From: Alphaproteobacteria bacterium
GTDB lineage: Bacteria > Pseudomonadota > Alphaproteobacteria > JAQWUY01
Length of the DNA: 64,000 nt
Assembly (NCBI GenBank): GCA_029250225.1
Contig: JAQWUY010000031.1
Location: 151,705 to 215,704, forward strand
Direction: 5' to 3'
Shown: positions 1 through 10,927 of the stretch, in pieces
How positions within the stretch are numbered: position 1 is the stretch's first letter
Layout: each line of letters begins with the position of its first letter
Position numbers and translations under genes: made by a program
Notes under the pieces: model-generated
Databases searched by the model: none
The model's input: the letters and a program-made list of their open reading frames with translations, nothing else
Told to the model about the DNA's origin: nothing

Positions 1-35
1 TTTAAAAAAGGTATTATAATCGGTGCTAATGCCAT
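1..35 (-). CDS. start of a NuoL/M/N- or MrpD-like membrane protein (truncated by window edge)
   Basis: Only the first 11 codons are inside the window, reading M-A-L-A-P-I-I-I-P-F-L. A strong Shine-Dalgarno (AGAGGTG) precedes the ATG, and the gap to the upstream stop codon is 2 bases, so it is almost certainly co-transcribed with the two genes upstream. A hydrophobic start with Pro-x3-Pro resembles the first helix of proton-pumping subunits of the NuoL/M/N/MrpD family. This is inferred mainly from the NuoJ/NuoK-like neighbours. The fragment alone is too short to prove a family. Confidence 0.35.
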   Translation of the reverse strand, partial: MALAPIIIPFL

Positions 36-37
36 AA

Positions 38-334
38 TTATTTCACCTCTCTCATACTATCTTCTTTATTTAGTTCTTGTGTACGATAAAAAATAAAATA
101 TTTTTGCGAAAATATAGTTGCGATAGTGATAAAACTAAAAAAGATGAATATAATTAAAAAAAATAATAAATGGTTTTTGCACAGAGATAACCATTTAAAT
201 GAAACTAGGAAAATCGATATAATTGCTGGCTGGAAAAATAAAAAACTGGAATAAATATTATGTTGGGAAATAATTGTAAAAAAAACACTTATCCCAATTA
301 TTACCGAAAACGATAAAGCAACAATATCAATCAT
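38..334 (-). CDS. NuoK/MrpC-like small membrane protein, divergent
   Basis: 98 residues with three predicted membrane segments (about 3-22, 29-47, 56-75) and a polar tail reading YRTQELNKEDSMREVK. Length, three-helix layout and tail resemble NuoK (complex I) and MrpC (cation/proton antiporter). By manual alignment to E. coli NuoK, the two membrane glutamates (Glu36, Glu72) fall on Gln35 and Thr70, so proton handling would differ from a normal NuoK. The start at 334 is chosen because GGAAG lies just upstream and it gives an ATGATTGA overlap of 8 bases with the preceding gene; an in-frame ATG at 352 is the alternative. The family assignment is an inference. Confidence 0.4.
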   Translation of the reverse strand: MIDIVALSFSVIIGISVFFTIISQHNIYSSFLFFQPAIISIFLVSFKWLSLCKNHLLFFLIIFIFFSFITIATIFSQKYFIFYRTQELNKEDSMREVK

Positions 335-836
335 CTTTTTCTTCCAATTCATCGTTATATTTTCTCTTAGTCAAAATATTAAAATATTTTACTTCACGGC
401 GCATTATCCCACATAAACCAATAATATATATAATTAAAAAAATACTAAATAAATAAACCAAATAAATAAAATTATTGTCATAATCTAAATTATTATACCT
501 AATTTTATTACTCATTGTAATATTCATTTTATTAGAAATAATGTAGTAAAAAGCTCCCGATATTAAAGTACTTATACCAATAGCAAACGGTAATTTATTT
601 TTAACAATTTCTATGTTTAATATAATCAAATTTTTTCTATTAAGTAAATAGAACAAAGTAATGTAAAAGAAACAAAAAACAAAACTAACAAATATATTTT
701 TAAACAATAAGGCAGATATCACAAACGGAACTAATATAATAAGATATATAAAATAAATTTTATAATATAATTTAGTGTTTGTAATTATTATGTAAGAACA
801 TAATAAAATTAATAATAAAAATAAAACTTCTATCAT
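327..836 (-). CDS. NuoJ-like multi-spanning membrane protein, divergent
   Basis: 169 residues, rich in Ile/Leu/Phe, with five predicted membrane segments (about 1-20, 27-48, 50-65, 83-102, 125-147) and a polar tail. The spacing (four helices, a polar gap, then a last helix ending in G-x-x-x-R-R) resembles NuoJ, and the next two genes look like NuoK/MrpC and a NuoL/M/N-type start, matching nuoJ-K-L order. Sequence conservation is weak, so an Mrp-antiporter subunit or an unrelated membrane protein remains possible. There is no clear Shine-Dalgarno before the ATG at 836. It ends in TGA. Confidence 0.4.
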   Translation of the reverse strand: MIEVLFLLLILLCSYIIITNTKLYYKIYFIYLIILVPFVISALLFKNIFVSFVFCFFYITLFYLLNRKNLIILNIEIVKNKLPFAIGISTLISGAFYYIISNKMNITMSNKIRYNNLDYDNNFIYLVYLFSIFLIIYIIGLCGIMRREVKYFNILTKRKYNDELEEKDD

Positions 837-885
837 TAAAACAAAATAACAATTTTATATTTAAAAAGCAATATCTTAGAAACAA

Positions 886-914
886 AAAAGCATATTCAAA
901 AAGAATATGCTTTT
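886..914 (-). terminator. intrinsic terminator of tRNA-Asp
   Basis: A perfect 12-bp stem (886-897 with 903-914) with a 5-base loop is followed on the minus strand by a run of T. It lies directly after the tRNA-Asp gene and before the NuoJ-like gene. Confidence 0.8.
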
Positions 915-919
915 AAATA

Positions 920-996
920 TGGCGGGAGCGACGGGACTCGAACCCGCGACCTCTGGCGTGACAGGCCAGCGTTCTAACCAACTGAACTACGCCCCC
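920..996 (-). tRNA. tRNA-Asp (GTC)
   Basis: Reading the minus strand from 996 gives a complete 77-base cloverleaf: a 7-bp acceptor stem (with a G-T pair), D arm, anticodon loop CTGTCAC with anticodon GTC, T loop TTCGAGT, discriminator G and an encoded CCA at 922-920. GTC and G73 are the aspartate identity set. It is followed by its own terminator. Confidence 0.95.
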
Positions 997-1013
997 GCAA
1001 TCTGTATATGCTT

Positions 1014-1040
1014 TTTATATTTTTAATGGGAAAATGTCAA
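1014..1040 (-). promoter_or_regulatory. candidate sigma70 promoter for tRNA-Asp
   Basis: On the minus strand TTGACA (1040-1035) and TATAAA (1019-1014) are separated by 15 bases, about 20 bases before the mature tRNA 5' end. The spacing is shorter than ideal. The rpoC terminator just upstream implies that the tRNA needs its own promoter. Confidence 0.45.
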
Positions 1041-1105
1041 CAATAAAAAATTACTTTTTTTACTTTTTTTATTATTATAGAATCCACACTAAATTTAGGG
1101 TATAA

Positions 1106-1134
1106 AAAAAGCCGATTATTTAAACCGGCTTTAA
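1106..1134 (-). terminator. intrinsic terminator of the rpoBC operon
   Basis: The inverted repeat AAAGCCG...CGGCTTT, with an 11-base loop, is followed on the minus strand by a seven-T run. It lies about 25 bases after the rpoC stop codon and closes the ribosomal protein and RNA polymerase operon. Confidence 0.8.
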
Positions 1135-1159
1135 TTATATTGTTAGTTTATTTTTACCA

Positions 1160-4100
1160 CTATTTTGATAAATTAGCAGTAGGTTTCAACTCAATTTCTT
1201 CAACTTGTACAGGCTTCAATTCAACTTCTTCTCCACCTTGTACAGGCTTTAATTCCATTTCATCGCGTTGCTTTGCAGTGTTATCAAGTTCACGCATAAC
1301 AGAACCTGTACCAACTGGAATCAATCGCCCTACAATTACATTCTCTTTCAATCCATTTAATTCATCAGATTTTCCATAAACAGCTGCTTCTGTTAGAACA
1401 CGAGTTGTTTCTTGGAATGATGCCGCAGAAATAAATGATTTGGTATGAAGAGAGGCTTTTGTAATACCTTGTAATAAAGGTTTATAAGAAACCGCTACTT
1501 TATCTTGTGATTTCAAGTCTTCGTTAATCTTGATTATTTCATCACGATTAATTTCTTCACCCTCTACCAAGAAAGAATCACCCGAATTAACAACTTCAAC
1601 TTTTTGAAGCATTTGACGAATTATTACTTCAATATGCTTGTCATCAATTTTTACACCTTGCAAGCGATATACATCTTGTACTTCTTTAATCAAATACTCA
1701 GATAATGCTTCAACACCTAATACTTCCAAAATATCTTGTGGAACTGGTGCGCCATCAATAAGAGTATCCCCTTTACGAACAAAATCACCTTCATTAACAG
1801 AAATATGTTTACGCTTCGGAACCATATACTCAACTGCTTCGCCTTCTACTGGTCTTACAATAATTCGGCGTTTAGTTTTATAATCTTTCGTTCCAAATTC
1901 AACATAACCATCAATTGACGATATAATAGCAGAATCCTTAGGATTTCTAGCCTCAAACAATTCAGCAACTCGAGGTAGACCACCGGTAATATCACGAGTC
2001 TTTGCTGTTTCACGAGGAATTCTTGCAAGAACATCACCAGCTTGAACCGTATCACCATTATTAACAGATAATACAGCACCTTCTGACATAAAGTATCTTG
2101 CTTCCATACCATTATCTAAGGAAACAACATCACCTTTTTCATCGCGAAGTGTAATACGAGGTTTAAATGAAGTAGTCTTAGGTTGAACAACAACTGATGA
2201 ACTAATACCTGTACTTTCATCAAGTTTTTTATCAACTGAATCACCTTCTACTAAATCAACGAAGTTTACAACACCTTGCTTTTCGGTAACTATTGGAGTT
2301 GTATATGGATCCCATTCAACTACAACATCACCTTTTTTAACTTTACCGCCATTTGGAATGTTTAACCTAGAACCATATTGTAAACGGTGACGCGCTCTTT
2401 CACGACCGTCTTTGTCAATAATTTTAAGTTCCGTGTTACGATACATAACTACGAATCTACCTTCACTATCTTTAATCAGGTTATCATTATCTAGTTTAAT
2501 TACACCTTCGTGATCAGAAATTATCTTAGAATCCTGTGAACCTGCTTGTGCTACACCACCGATATGGAATGTACGCATCGTAAGCTGTGTTCCTGGTTCA
2601 CCAATAGATTGTGCTGCGATTACACCAACAGCTTCACCTTTGTTAACCAACGAACCACGAGATAAATCACGACCATAACACTTCGCACAAACCCCTGATT
2701 TTGATTCGCAAGTAAGTACAGTTCTTATTGACACACTATCAATACTATTGTCCTCTATTATATCTTGCTCATCTTCACCAATCATTTGTCCCTTATTGAT
2801 AATTACATTACCAGAAGAATCTTTTAAATCGTGTGCTAAAATACGCCCTAGTGAACGATCAGAAACTTTTTCAATTACATTTCCACCTTCTACAACAGAA
2901 CGAACTTCCATAAACTTATCTGTTCCACAATCATCTATTGTAATAATCGCATCTTGTGCAACATCAACTAGACGACGCGTTAAGTAACCAGAGTTTGCTG
3001 TCTTCAATGCAGTATCGGCTAGACCTTTTCTGGCACCGTGGGCTGATGTAAAGTATTCAAGTACAGTTAAACCTTGTTTAAAGTTTGATTTAATCGGTGT
3101 CTCAATAATCTCACCAGAAGGTTTTGCCATAAGACCACGCATACCTGCTAGCTGTTTCATTTGTGCGATAGAGCCACGAGCCCCTGAATCTGCCATCATA
3201 TATACGCTATTGAAACCTTTTTCGAAATCGACTTTCGACATTTCATTCATCATCTCATTAGCAATTTTATCAGTACAAGATGACCATACATCTACTACTT
3301 TATTGTATTTCTCACCCCTAGTGATTAAACCTTCTTGATATTGCTGTTCAAGTTTTTTAACCTCAGAATCAGCTGTATCTATAAGATTAGTCCTTGCAGG
3401 TGGTACAAGCATATCTTCTTTACCAAATGAAATACCGGCACGACAAGCCCACTTGAAACCGATTCTCATTAATCCATCACAGAATAATACAGTTTCTTTC
3501 GGCCCACAATGACGATAAACAATATCGATTACACCAGAAATTTCTTTCTTAGACATTACCTTGTTAATTATTTCAAATGGTAATTTGTGATGCTTAGGAA
3601 ATATATTAGCCAACAACATACGACCAACCGTAGTTTTAACTTTTTGACGAACTAAATCGCCGTTTTTATCTTTTGTACGATAAATAGCCTTAATTGGTGT
3701 GTGTAAAGTAACGATACCTTCCTCAAGTGCGTGCTCCAATTCACTCATAGCAGCAAAAGTTTGCAAACGATTTGCTGTTGCTTTACCGTCTTTTATCATT
3801 TTGAAAAGTTTTTTAACATCAGTTTCTGATATAGGAGTATTAACACCATCAGTAGAATGAATAGTTAAACTATTAGTTTCTAAACCTTCTTTTAATGCTT
3901 CTTCACTTTCGATATGTGCAACCGAACCTGGTTTATCTTGTCTTTCTAGTGTCATATAATACAACCCAAGAATAATATCTTGTGATGGTACGATAATCGG
4001 CTTACCCGAAGAAGGAGATAAAATGTTATTAGTTGACATCATTAACACACGCGCTTCTAACTGAGCTTCTAGTGATAAAGGTACGTGAACAGCCATTTGG

Positions 4101-5494
4101 TCACCGTCAAAGTCCGCGTTAAATGCCGAACATACTAATGGGTGTAAGTTGATTGCTTTACCTTCTACTAGTATTGGTTCAAATGCTTGAATACCCAATC
4201 TGTGCAATGTTGGTGCACGGTTTAATAATACAGGGTGTTCGCGAATTACCTCTTCTAGTATTTCCCATACTTCTGGGCGTTCTTTCTCAACCATTTTCTT
4301 AGCTGATTTAATGGTATTTGCATAACCGTATAATTCAAGCTTTGAATAAATAAATGGACGGAATAATTCCAATGCCATTTTCTTAGGTAAACCACATTGA
4401 TGTAATTTCAATTCAGGCCCTACTACAATTACTGAACGACCAGAATAATCAACTCGTTTACCTAATAAGTTTTGACGGAAACGACCTTGCTTCCCTTTCA
4501 ACATATCAGATAGTGATTTTAGAGGGCGTTTATTTGTACCTGTTATTACACGACCACGACGACCATTATCAAATAATGCATCAACAGATTCTTGTAACAT
4601 TCTCTTTTCATTTCTAATGATGATATCAGGTGCATTTAATTCAAGTAATCTTTTCAAACGATTATTACGGTTAATTACACGACGATATAAATCATTTAAA
4701 TCAGATGTTGCAAAGCGTCCACCATCTAATGGTACTAACGGTCTTAATTCAGGCGGAATTACAGGAACTACTTGTAAAATCATCCATTCTGGACGAGTGC
4801 CTGATTTACGGAATGCTTCTAGTAATTTAATTCTTTTAACTAATTTTTTACGACGAGTATCAGAACCTGTTTCTTCTAACTCATTTCTTGCTGTTAAAAC
4901 TTCTTCGTCTAAATCCATAGAAGATAGTATGTCTTGTAACGCTTCCGCTCCAATTTTTGCAGTAAAACTATCTATGCCGAACTTATCCTGTGCATCAAGA
5001 TATTCAGTTTCAGTAAGTAATTGCATAGGTTGCAAGTCTGTTAAACTTGGCTCTATAACAATGTATTTGTCAAAATACAATATAGATTCTAAATCTTTTA
5101 ATTGCATATCAACTAATAAACCAATACGACTAGGTAATGATTTTAAGAACCAAATATGAGCTACCGGAGCTGCTAGTTCAATATGCCCCATTCTTTCACG
5201 ACGAACTTTTGAAAGAGTTACTTCTACATTACATTTTTCACAAACAATGCCTTTGTATTTCATTCTTTTGTATTTACCACACAAGCACTCGTAATCTTTT
5301 GTAGGGCCAAAGATTTTAGCACAAAACAAACCATCTCTTTCAGGTTTAAATGTACGATAGTTAATCGTTTCAGGCTTCTTAATTTCACCAAATGACCAAG
5401 AACGAATTCTCTCAGGTGAAGATATACTGATACGAACTTTATTAAAACTTTGTGGTCCGCTTGGTTTACCGAATGCTTTTTCCATATTTACCAT
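1160..5494 (-). CDS. rpoC: DNA-directed RNA polymerase beta' subunit
   Basis: 1444 residues, the expected size for a proteobacterial beta' subunit. It carries the N-terminal zinc site C-L-C-G-K ... C-E-K-C, the catalytic motif NADFDGDQM, the bridge-helix region, and the second cysteine cluster [11 protein letters not shown]. With beta, alpha and omega it forms core RNA polymerase. The first ATG is preferred because AAGGAG lies 8 bases upstream; a second ATG is three codons later. It follows rpoB by 56 bases in the same operon. The oddity is the end of the protein: residues 1413-1438 hold three copies of an ELKP motif (see findings). The stop is TAG. Confidence 0.98.
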   Translation of the reverse strand: MVNMEKAFGKPSGPQSFNKVRISISSPERIRSWSFGEIKKPETINYRTFKPERDGLFCAKIFGPTKDYECLCGKYKRMKYKGIVCEKCNVEVTLSKVRRERMGHIELAAPVAHIWFLKSLPSRIGLLVDMQLKDLESILYFDKYIVIEPSLTDLQPMQLLTETEYLDAQDKFGIDSFTAKIGAEALQDILSSMDLDEEVLTARNELEETGSDTRRKKLVKRIKLLEAFRKSGTRPEWMILQVVPVIPPELRPLVPLDGGRFATSDLNDLYRRVINRNNRLKRLLELNAPDIIIRNEKRMLQESVDALFDNGRRGRVITGTNKRPLKSLSDMLKGKQGRFRQNLLGKRVDYSGRSVIVVGPELKLHQCGLPKKMALELFRPFIYSKLELYGYANTIKSAKKMVEKERPEVWEILEEVIREHPVLLNRAPTLHRLGIQAFEPILVEGKAINLHPLVCSAFNADFDGDQMAVHVPLSLEAQLEARVLMMSTNNILSPSSGKPIIVPSQDIILGLYYMTLERQDKPGSVAHIESEEALKEGLETNSLTIHSTDGVNTPISETDVKKLFKMIKDGKATANRLQTFAAMSELEHALEEGIVTLHTPIKAIYRTKDKNGDLVRQKVKTTVGRMLLANIFPKHHKLPFEIINKVMSKKEISGVIDIVYRHCGPKETVLFCDGLMRIGFKWACRAGISFGKEDMLVPPARTNLIDTADSEVKKLEQQYQEGLITRGEKYNKVVDVWSSCTDKIANEMMNEMSKVDFEKGFNSVYMMADSGARGSIAQMKQLAGMRGLMAKPSGEIIETPIKSNFKQGLTVLEYFTSAHGARKGLADTALKTANSGYLTRRLVDVAQDAIITIDDCGTDKFMEVRSVVEGGNVIEKVSDRSLGRILAHDLKDSSGNVIINKGQMIGEDEQDIIEDNSIDSVSIRTVLTCESKSGVCAKCYGRDLSRGSLVNKGEAVGVIAAQSIGEPGTQLTMRTFHIGGVAQAGSQDSKIISDHEGVIKLDNDNLIKDSEGRFVVMYRNTELKIIDKDGRERARHRLQYGSRLNIPNGGKVKKGDVVVEWDPYTTPIVTEKQGVVNFVDLVEGDSVDKKLDESTGISSSVVVQPKTTSFKPRITLRDEKGDVVSLDNGMEARYFMSEGAVLSVNNGDTVQAGDVLARIPRETAKTRDITGGLPRVAELFEARNPKDSAIISSIDGYVEFGTKDYKTKRRIIVRPVEGEAVEYMVPKRKHISVNEGDFVRKGDTLIDGAPVPQDILEVLGVEALSEYLIKEVQDVYRLQGVKIDDKHIEVIIRQMLQKVEVVNSGDSFLVEGEEINRDEIIKINEDLKSQDKVAVSYKPLLQGITKASLHTKSFISAASFQETTRVLTEAAVYGKSDELNGLKENVIVGRLIPVGTGSVMRELDNTAKQRDEMELKPVQGGEEVELKPVQVEEIELKPTANLSK
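1181..1260. repeat. imperfect tandem repeat in the 3' end of rpoC
   Basis: Two units of about 30 and 33 bases (1181-1210 and 1211-1243) and a partial third (from 1244) share AGGYTTYAAYTC and CTTGTAC cores. They encode the ELKP-containing repeats of the RpoC tail. Gain or loss of a 30-33 base unit would stay in frame. Confidence 0.75.
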
Positions 5495-5550
5495 AAGGTT
5501 ATCTCCTTATTACTTTAAAATTTATGATTATATATTTAATTAACAAAATA

Positions 5551-8500
5551 TTATTCTTCTTTCATTTCAATGTTAAGACCAAGAGAACGAATTTCCTTAG
5601 TTAATACATTAAACGATTCTGGAATACCTGTTGAGAAGTTATCGTCACCACGAATAATAGATTCGTATACCTTAGTACGACCAACAACATCATCTGACTT
5701 AACTGTAAGCATTTCTTGCAACGTGTACGCTGCACCGTATGCTTCAAGAGCCCACACTTCCATCTCACCAAATCTCTGTCCACCAAATTGTGCTTTACCA
5801 CCAAGAGGTTGTTGTGTAACAAGAGAGTATGGACCAATAGAACGAGCGTGAATCTTATCATCAACTAAGTGATGTAGTTTCAACATATACATATATCCTA
5901 CTGTTACTGGACGATCAAAGTATTCACCTGTACGGCCATCAATCAATCTTGATTGACCAGTTTTACTGAATCCAGCTTGTTCTAACACATTGTTAATGTC
6001 TTCTTCTGTCGCACCATCAAATACAGGTGTCGCCATAGGAATACCTTTTTTAACATTGTTAGCAATTTCTAGGACATCGTCATCATTCATTTCAGCAATT
6101 GCTTTTGAAATTTCTTTTTCAGAATATACAGTATCAAGAGTTTTACGAATATTTTCGACTTTACCATCTTTATTGTATTTTTCAACAGCACTAGCAACTT
6201 GACGACCAAGACCAGCAGCAGCCCAACCTAAGTGGGTTTCTAGAATCTGTCCTACGTTCATTCGTGATGGTACACCTAATGGGTTTAATACAATATCAAC
6301 CGGAGTTCCATCTTCTAGGTAAGGCATATCTTGAATTGGTACAATTTTCGATACTACACCTTTGTTACCGTGACGACCCGCCATTTTATCACCGGCTTGT
6401 AATTTTCGTTTTTGTGCAACGAAAACTTTAACCATTTTCATAACACCAGGTAATAATTCATCGCCAGCTTGAACTTTATCAACTTTATCTTCAAATCTTT
6501 CTTTAACTCGTTTTACAGAATCTTCGAATTGTTTGCGTAAAGCTTCTAATTGATCATTAACAACATCTTCCTCAACAACTATATCTTTTAATTGATTAGA
6601 AGTAAGGTTTTCAAGAATAGCACTGGAAATTTTGCCTTTTTCAACACCTTTTGGCCCTGAAACTAACTCTTTACCAATAACCATATCAAATAGTCTTGAC
6701 TTAAACGATCTTTCTAAGATTTTTATTTCGTCATCACGGTCTTTGATTAATCTTTTAATCTCTATCTCTTCAATAGATTTAGCACGAGCATCTTTTTCTA
6801 CACCACGACGGTTAAATACACGAACTTCTACAACTGTACCTTGGTCACCCGGTGGCACTCTAAGAGATGTATCTCTTACATCAGAAGCTTTCTCACCAAA
6901 AATAGCTCTTAGTAATTTTTCTTCTGGTGTCATAGGAGTTTCACCTTTCGGTGTCACTTTACCAACTAGTATATCGCCGGCTTTAACTTGTGAACCGATA
7001 TATACTATACCAGCCTCATCAAGGTTTTTAAGTCCTTCTTCACCAACATTTGGAATATCGCGTGTAATTTCTTCTTGACCAAGTTTAGTGTCACGAGCGG
7101 AAACATCAAATTCTTCGATATGGATAGAAGTATAAACATCATCACGAACAATTCGCTCAGAAATTAAGATAGAATCCTCAAAGTTATAACCATTCCAAGG
7201 CATAAACGCTACTAATACATTTCTTCCTAGTGCTAATTCACCATTTTCCATAGATGGTCCATCAGCTAGAATTTGACCTTGTTCAACTTTTTCACCTACT
7301 TTAACAAGTGGGCGCTGATTAATACAAGAGTTTTGGTTTGAGCGTTGATATTTAAGCATATTGTAAATGTCAACACCGCTTTCATCATCTTTCAAACTAC
7401 CAGTAACACGAATAACAATACGATTACTATCAACTTGTTCAACAAAGCCACTTCGTTTTGCAATTACAGATACACCACCATCAGAAGCAACGCGAGCTTC
7501 CATACCAGTTCCAACTAGTGGAGCATCAGATTGTAATAATGGAACAGCTTGTCGTTGCATGTTCGCTCCCATTAATGCACGGTTTGCATCATCGTTTTCC
7601 AAGAACGGAATAAGAGAAGCGGCAACAGAGATTACCTGTTTAGGTGATACATCCATAAGTGAAATATCTTCACGACGAGATAAAACATAATCACCACCTG
7701 AACGACAAGATACTAAATCTTCTTCGATTTCATTTTTGCTATTCAATGGTGTGTTTGCTTGTGCAACTGTGTACTTTTCTTCTTCAATAGCAGATAAGTA
7801 AACAACCTCATCTAATACTTTACCATTTTCAACTTTTCGATATGGAGTTTCAATAAAACCATATTTGTTAATTTTAGAATAAGTAGATAATGAGTTAATC
7901 AAACCAATGTTTGGTCCCTCAGGAGTTTCAATAGGACAAATACGGCCATAATGAGTTGGGTGTACATCTCGCACCTCAAAACCAGCTCTATCACGCATAA
8001 GACCACCTGGTCCTAATGACGATAGACGACGCTTGTGAGTTACCTCTGATAATGGATTTGTTTGATCCATAAACTGAGACAATTGAGAAGAACCGAAGAA
8101 TTCAGAAACCGATGCTGATACAGGTTTTGAATTCACTAAATCTTGTGGGTTAACTTTTTCAAGTTCCGCATTAGTCATTCTTTCTTTAACAGCTTTTTCC
8201 ATTCTAGTTAATCCAATACGGAATTGATTTTCTATCAATTCACCAACTGAACGAAGTCGGCGGTTACCTAAATGATCAATATCATCTATTGAACCGATAC
8301 CATCTTTTAAATTAAGAAGTATTTTAACAATCCCTAGAATATCGTCACGGCATAATGTGCGAATCTCATCACTTATATCATCATTTGAAATACCTAATCT
8401 AGAATTTATTTTTACACGACCAACAGCAGATAAATCATATCTATCTTTGTTAAAGAATAAGTCACGGAAAATTTGATACCCATTCTCTGGTAATGCAGGC

Positions 8501-9720
8501 TCACCAGGTCTTAATACTTTTTGAATATCTACCAAGGCATCATCACGATTTTTACATTTATCAACAGATAATGTATTTCTTAACCAAGGACCATTCTTAC
8601 TATCAACTTTTAATAATTTAAATTCGTTAATTTCATTTTCATTGATTTTTGATATACTTTGTTCTGTTAATTCTTCGCCCGCTATTAATATAACTTCACC
8701 GTCACTAGTTACGATGTCAGACGATATAAATTTACCTTGTAGTTCTTCTTCACTTATTAATATTTTATTTAATCCACCCTCAACAAGCTTTTTAATAGCT
8801 CTTGGTGTTAATTTATCTTCGGCCTTAGCAACTATTTTGCCTTTTTCATCTTTTAAGTCATAAACAAGCTTAGATCCTTTGAATGCATCAACATTAAACT
8901 CTGTAATCCAGCCTTTTGAAGATTTTTCAACTGATACAATATCGTAAAAGTAAGATAATATTTCTTCTTTTGTCATTGCTTTTTGATTTTCATAAGAAAG
9001 ACGCTCGCCTTTCTTTGCAATTTTTGCTCTATCAGAACAAGATTCATCGTTATCAAGTGCCATTAACAATGTTGTCACAGGCAATTTACGACGACGATCA
9101 ATACGAACATTTAATATGTCTTTTGCATCAAATTCAAAATCCAACCAAGAACCACGGTAAGGAATAATTCTTGAAGAAAATAAATACTTACCAGATGAAT
9201 GGCCTTTTCCACTGTCGTGGTCGAAAAACACACCAGGAGAACGATGCATTTGAGATATTACAACACGCTCTGTACCATTAACAATAAAAGTACCATTATC
9301 AGTCATAAGTGGTATATCACCCATAAATACTTCTTGTTCACGAATACTTGTTTCGCCTAATTCTTCGTTTTTAACGACAAGACGCATTTTAACACGAAGT
9401 GGAGCACAATATGTCATACCGCGTTGTTGACATTCTTCCACATCGTATTTTGGATTTTCTAGTTCATATTGTTCGTAGTGAAGTTCAAGATTTTCACCGA
9501 AACTAATAATTGGAAAAATGGATCTAAAAACAGCTTCCAAACCTGAATCAGTTCTTTGTTTAGGTTTCGAATCTGCCTGTAAAAAACTAGCATAAGAGTT
9601 CTTTTGAACCTCAATTAAGTTAGGCATTTCCGCTACTTCTGGTAATCGACCAAAGGATTTACGAATTTTTTTGTATGCCGTTATATACTTAGTTGTATCT
9701 TGTTTTTTAGCCTTTGCCAT
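5551..9720 (-). CDS. rpoB: DNA-directed RNA polymerase beta subunit
   Basis: 1389 residues, full length. Family landmarks include the fork-loop and rifampicin region ([15 protein letters not shown], then [13 protein letters not shown]), the segment [20 protein letters not shown], the motif GYNFEDSI and the C-terminal [10 protein letters not shown] and [20 protein letters not shown] blocks. The rifampicin-pocket residues match the usual sensitive form (Asp, His, Ser at the E. coli 516, 526 and 531 positions), so no resistance substitution is seen. The start is supported by AGGAAGAGG just upstream. rplL lies upstream across a 170-base spacer with a large hairpin. Confidence 0.98.
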   Translation of the reverse strand: MAKAKKQDTTKYITAYKKIRKSFGRLPEVAEMPNLIEVQKNSYASFLQADSKPKQRTDSGLEAVFRSIFPIISFGENLELHYEQYELENPKYDVEECQQRGMTYCAPLRVKMRLVVKNEELGETSIREQEVFMGDIPLMTDNGTFIVNGTERVVISQMHRSPGVFFDHDSGKGHSSGKYLFSSRIIPYRGSWLDFEFDAKDILNVRIDRRRKLPVTTLLMALDNDESCSDRAKIAKKGERLSYENQKAMTKEEILSYFYDIVSVEKSSKGWITEFNVDAFKGSKLVYDLKDEKGKIVAKAEDKLTPRAIKKLVEGGLNKILISEEELQGKFISSDIVTSDGEVILIAGEELTEQSISKINENEINEFKLLKVDSKNGPWLRNTLSVDKCKNRDDALVDIQKVLRPGEPALPENGYQIFRDLFFNKDRYDLSAVGRVKINSRLGISNDDISDEIRTLCRDDILGIVKILLNLKDGIGSIDDIDHLGNRRLRSVGELIENQFRIGLTRMEKAVKERMTNAELEKVNPQDLVNSKPVSASVSEFFGSSQLSQFMDQTNPLSEVTHKRRLSSLGPGGLMRDRAGFEVRDVHPTHYGRICPIETPEGPNIGLINSLSTYSKINKYGFIETPYRKVENGKVLDEVVYLSAIEEEKYTVAQANTPLNSKNEIEEDLVSCRSGGDYVLSRREDISLMDVSPKQVISVAASLIPFLENDDANRALMGANMQRQAVPLLQSDAPLVGTGMEARVASDGGVSVIAKRSGFVEQVDSNRIVIRVTGSLKDDESGVDIYNMLKYQRSNQNSCINQRPLVKVGEKVEQGQILADGPSMENGELALGRNVLVAFMPWNGYNFEDSILISERIVRDDVYTSIHIEEFDVSARDTKLGQEEITRDIPNVGEEGLKNLDEAGIVYIGSQVKAGDILVGKVTPKGETPMTPEEKLLRAIFGEKASDVRDTSLRVPPGDQGTVVEVRVFNRRGVEKDARAKSIEEIEIKRLIKDRDDEIKILERSFKSRLFDMVIGKELVSGPKGVEKGKISSAILENLTSNQLKDIVVEEDVVNDQLEALRKQFEDSVKRVKERFEDKVDKVQAGDELLPGVMKMVKVFVAQKRKLQAGDKMAGRHGNKGVVSKIVPIQDMPYLEDGTPVDIVLNPLGVPSRMNVGQILETHLGWAAAGLGRQVASAVEKYNKDGKVENIRKTLDTVYSEKEISKAIAEMNDDDVLEIANNVKKGIPMATPVFDGATEEDINNVLEQAGFSKTGQSRLIDGRTGEYFDRPVTVGYMYMLKLHHLVDDKIHARSIGPYSLVTQQPLGGKAQFGGQRFGEMEVWALEAYGAAYTLQEMLTVKSDDVVGRTKVYESIIRGDDNFSTGIPESFNVLTKEIRSLGLNIEMKEE

Positions 9721-9782
9721 ATTACCTCTTCCTCTATAGATAGAATTGATTTTTTATAAATCAAATAAAATATTTTATAAGA

Positions 9783-9830
9783 TAGTCTTATAGGGACAAT
9801 CCTTTTTATAGGATTATCCCTAATAGACTA
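9783..9830 (-). promoter_or_regulatory. long hairpin in the rplL-rpoB spacer, possible RNase III-type processing site
   Basis: Three 6-bp helices stack with a 2x2 internal loop and one mismatch (9783-9788 with 9825-9830; 9791-9796 with 9817-9822; 9798-9803 with 9810-9815) and a 6-base loop. No T-run follows on the minus strand, so it does not look like a full intrinsic terminator. In E. coli the equivalent spacer holds an attenuator and an RNase III site, known to set different output of L7/L12 and beta. The same role here is inferred from position and shape. Confidence 0.5.
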
Positions 9831-9890
9831 AATAACTATTTATGTATTTTTATAAACACTAAAATATATTCCGTAAAAATTAATAACTTA

Positions 9891-10256
9891 TTAAGCTAAT
9901 TCTACAGTTGCACCAGCAGCTTCAAGCTTAGCTTTTAACTCTTCTGCTTCTGCTTTTGCAACACCTTCTTTAACAACAGAAGGCGCACCATCAACCATAT
10001 CTTTAGCTTCTTTTAAGCCAAGACCTGTAATAGCACGAACTTCTTTAATAACAGCAATCTTGTTACCACCAAATTCTTTTAATGTAATGTTAAAGCTATC
10101 TTTTTCTTCTGCACCACCAGCATCAGCGCCACCAGCAACAGCAACAGGAGCAGCAGCAGAAACGCCCCACTCTTCTTCTAACATTTTAGAAAGTTCAGAT
10201 GCTTCCATAACTGTTAATTTTGATAATTCTTCTACAATTTTATTTAAATCAGCCAT
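9891..10256 (-). CDS. rplL: 50S ribosomal protein L7/L12
   Basis: 121 residues with the typical plan: an N-terminal dimerisation helix (about 1-35), an Ala/Gly-rich hinge (about 36-50), and the C-terminal factor-binding domain containing [20 protein letters not shown]. Dimers bind L10 to form the stalk that recruits elongation factors. AGGAG lies upstream of the ATG. It follows rplJ by 20 bases and is translationally close to it, as in other bacteria. Confidence 0.97.
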   Translation of the reverse strand: MADLNKIVEELSKLTVMEASELSKMLEEEWGVSAAAPVAVAGGADAGGAEEKDSFNITLKEFGGNKIAVIKEVRAITGLGLKEAKDMVDGAPSVVKEGVAKAEAEELKAKLEAAGATVELA

Positions 10257-10276
10257 TTTTTTTCTCCTAATAAAAA

Positions 10277-10837
10277 TTATTCAGACTTTTGAGTATCATC
10301 ACTAGATACTTCTTCTGTTTTTGTTTCTTCAACCGTTGTATCATCACCAGACACACTTGCTCCACCTGCTTCACTATAAGCATTAAGAACACGAGCAATC
10401 TGACCACCTGGCGCCTGTAATAACCCAACAATCTTGCCTCTTAGTTCGTCAAGACCAGGTAAAGCACCCCATTGTTTGATATCATCAGCACTTAACACTT
10501 TATCGCCCATACCACCAGCAACTAAAACTAATTTATCATTTGTTTTAGCAAAAGTATAAACAGCTTTTGAAGCAGCAATAGGATCTTGTGAATAAGCAAG
10601 CGCAGTAGTACCATTAAGACTATCTGCTAGGTGTTCAAAACGGGTACCAGCAATGGCAATTTTCACCAAGCGGTTTTTATACACTTTGAAACCAGCATCA
10701 AGCTCACGACACTTACTTCTAAGCTGAGTAGATTCAGCAACAGTTAAACCTGACTGCTTCACTACTACAACAGTTTCAGAAGACTCTAAAGTGTTTTTTA
10801 GTTCAGAAACAACTTGTTCTTTTTCTGTACGATTCAC
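10277..10837 (-). CDS. rplJ: 50S ribosomal protein L10
   Basis: 186 residues starting at GTG, read as Met and fitting the family start M-x-R-T-E-K; GGAAGGAA lies upstream. L10 anchors L7/L12 dimers at the stalk base and, with L7/L12, represses its own mRNA in studied bacteria. The core ends near residue 160. The last 25 residues form an acidic Thr/Ser/Glu tail that is longer than minimal. The leader upstream (10853-11036) carries L10-type structures and a candidate leader ORF. Confidence 0.96.
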   Translation of the reverse strand: MNRTEKEQVVSELKNTLESSETVVVVKQSGLTVAESTQLRSKCRELDAGFKVYKNRLVKIAIAGTRFEHLADSLNGTTALAYSQDPIAASKAVYTFAKTNDKLVLVAGGMGDKVLSADDIKQWGALPGLDELRGKIVGLLQAPGGQIARVLNAYSEAGGASVSGDDTTVEETKTEEVSSDDTQKSE

Positions 10838-10852
10838 TTTATTTTCCTTCCA

Positions 10853-10903
10853 TTAAAATTTGGGGTTAAACCCCGGGTTTAAAATCAAGAGCAAAAAAAC
10901 CAT
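10853..10903 (-). CDS. candidate 16-residue leader peptide upstream of rplJ
   Basis: ATG at 10903, preceded by AGGAG at 7 bases, opens a 16-codon frame reading M-V-F-L-L-L-I-L-N-P-G-F-N-P-K-F and ending in TAA 15 bases before the rplJ GTG. The AGGAG and ATG lie in a hairpin formed by A7 and T7 arms flanked by GAG/CTC. The frame's 3' half overlaps GGGG-TTTAA-CCCC, which competes with AAACCC/GGGTTT pairing. This resembles translation-coupled control. No homologue is known to me, and expression is unproven. Confidence 0.4.
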   Translation of the reverse strand: MVFLLLILNPGFNPKF

Positions 10904-10927
10904 TTTTTTACTCCTATTCCTGCCCGG

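Noticed and set aside
1140-1379. Plus-strand ORF opposite the rpoC 3' end with repeated Thr-Gly-Phe-Asn-Ser units
   Set aside because: It is the antisense shadow of the RpoC tail repeats; no ribosome site and no independent support.
4617-5159. 180-codon plus-strand ORF inside rpoC, and similar long antisense ORFs in rpoB (6632-7078, 7367-7690)
   Set aside because: Ser/Thr-rich shadow frames opposite strongly conserved coding sequence; they lack start signals and family resemblance.
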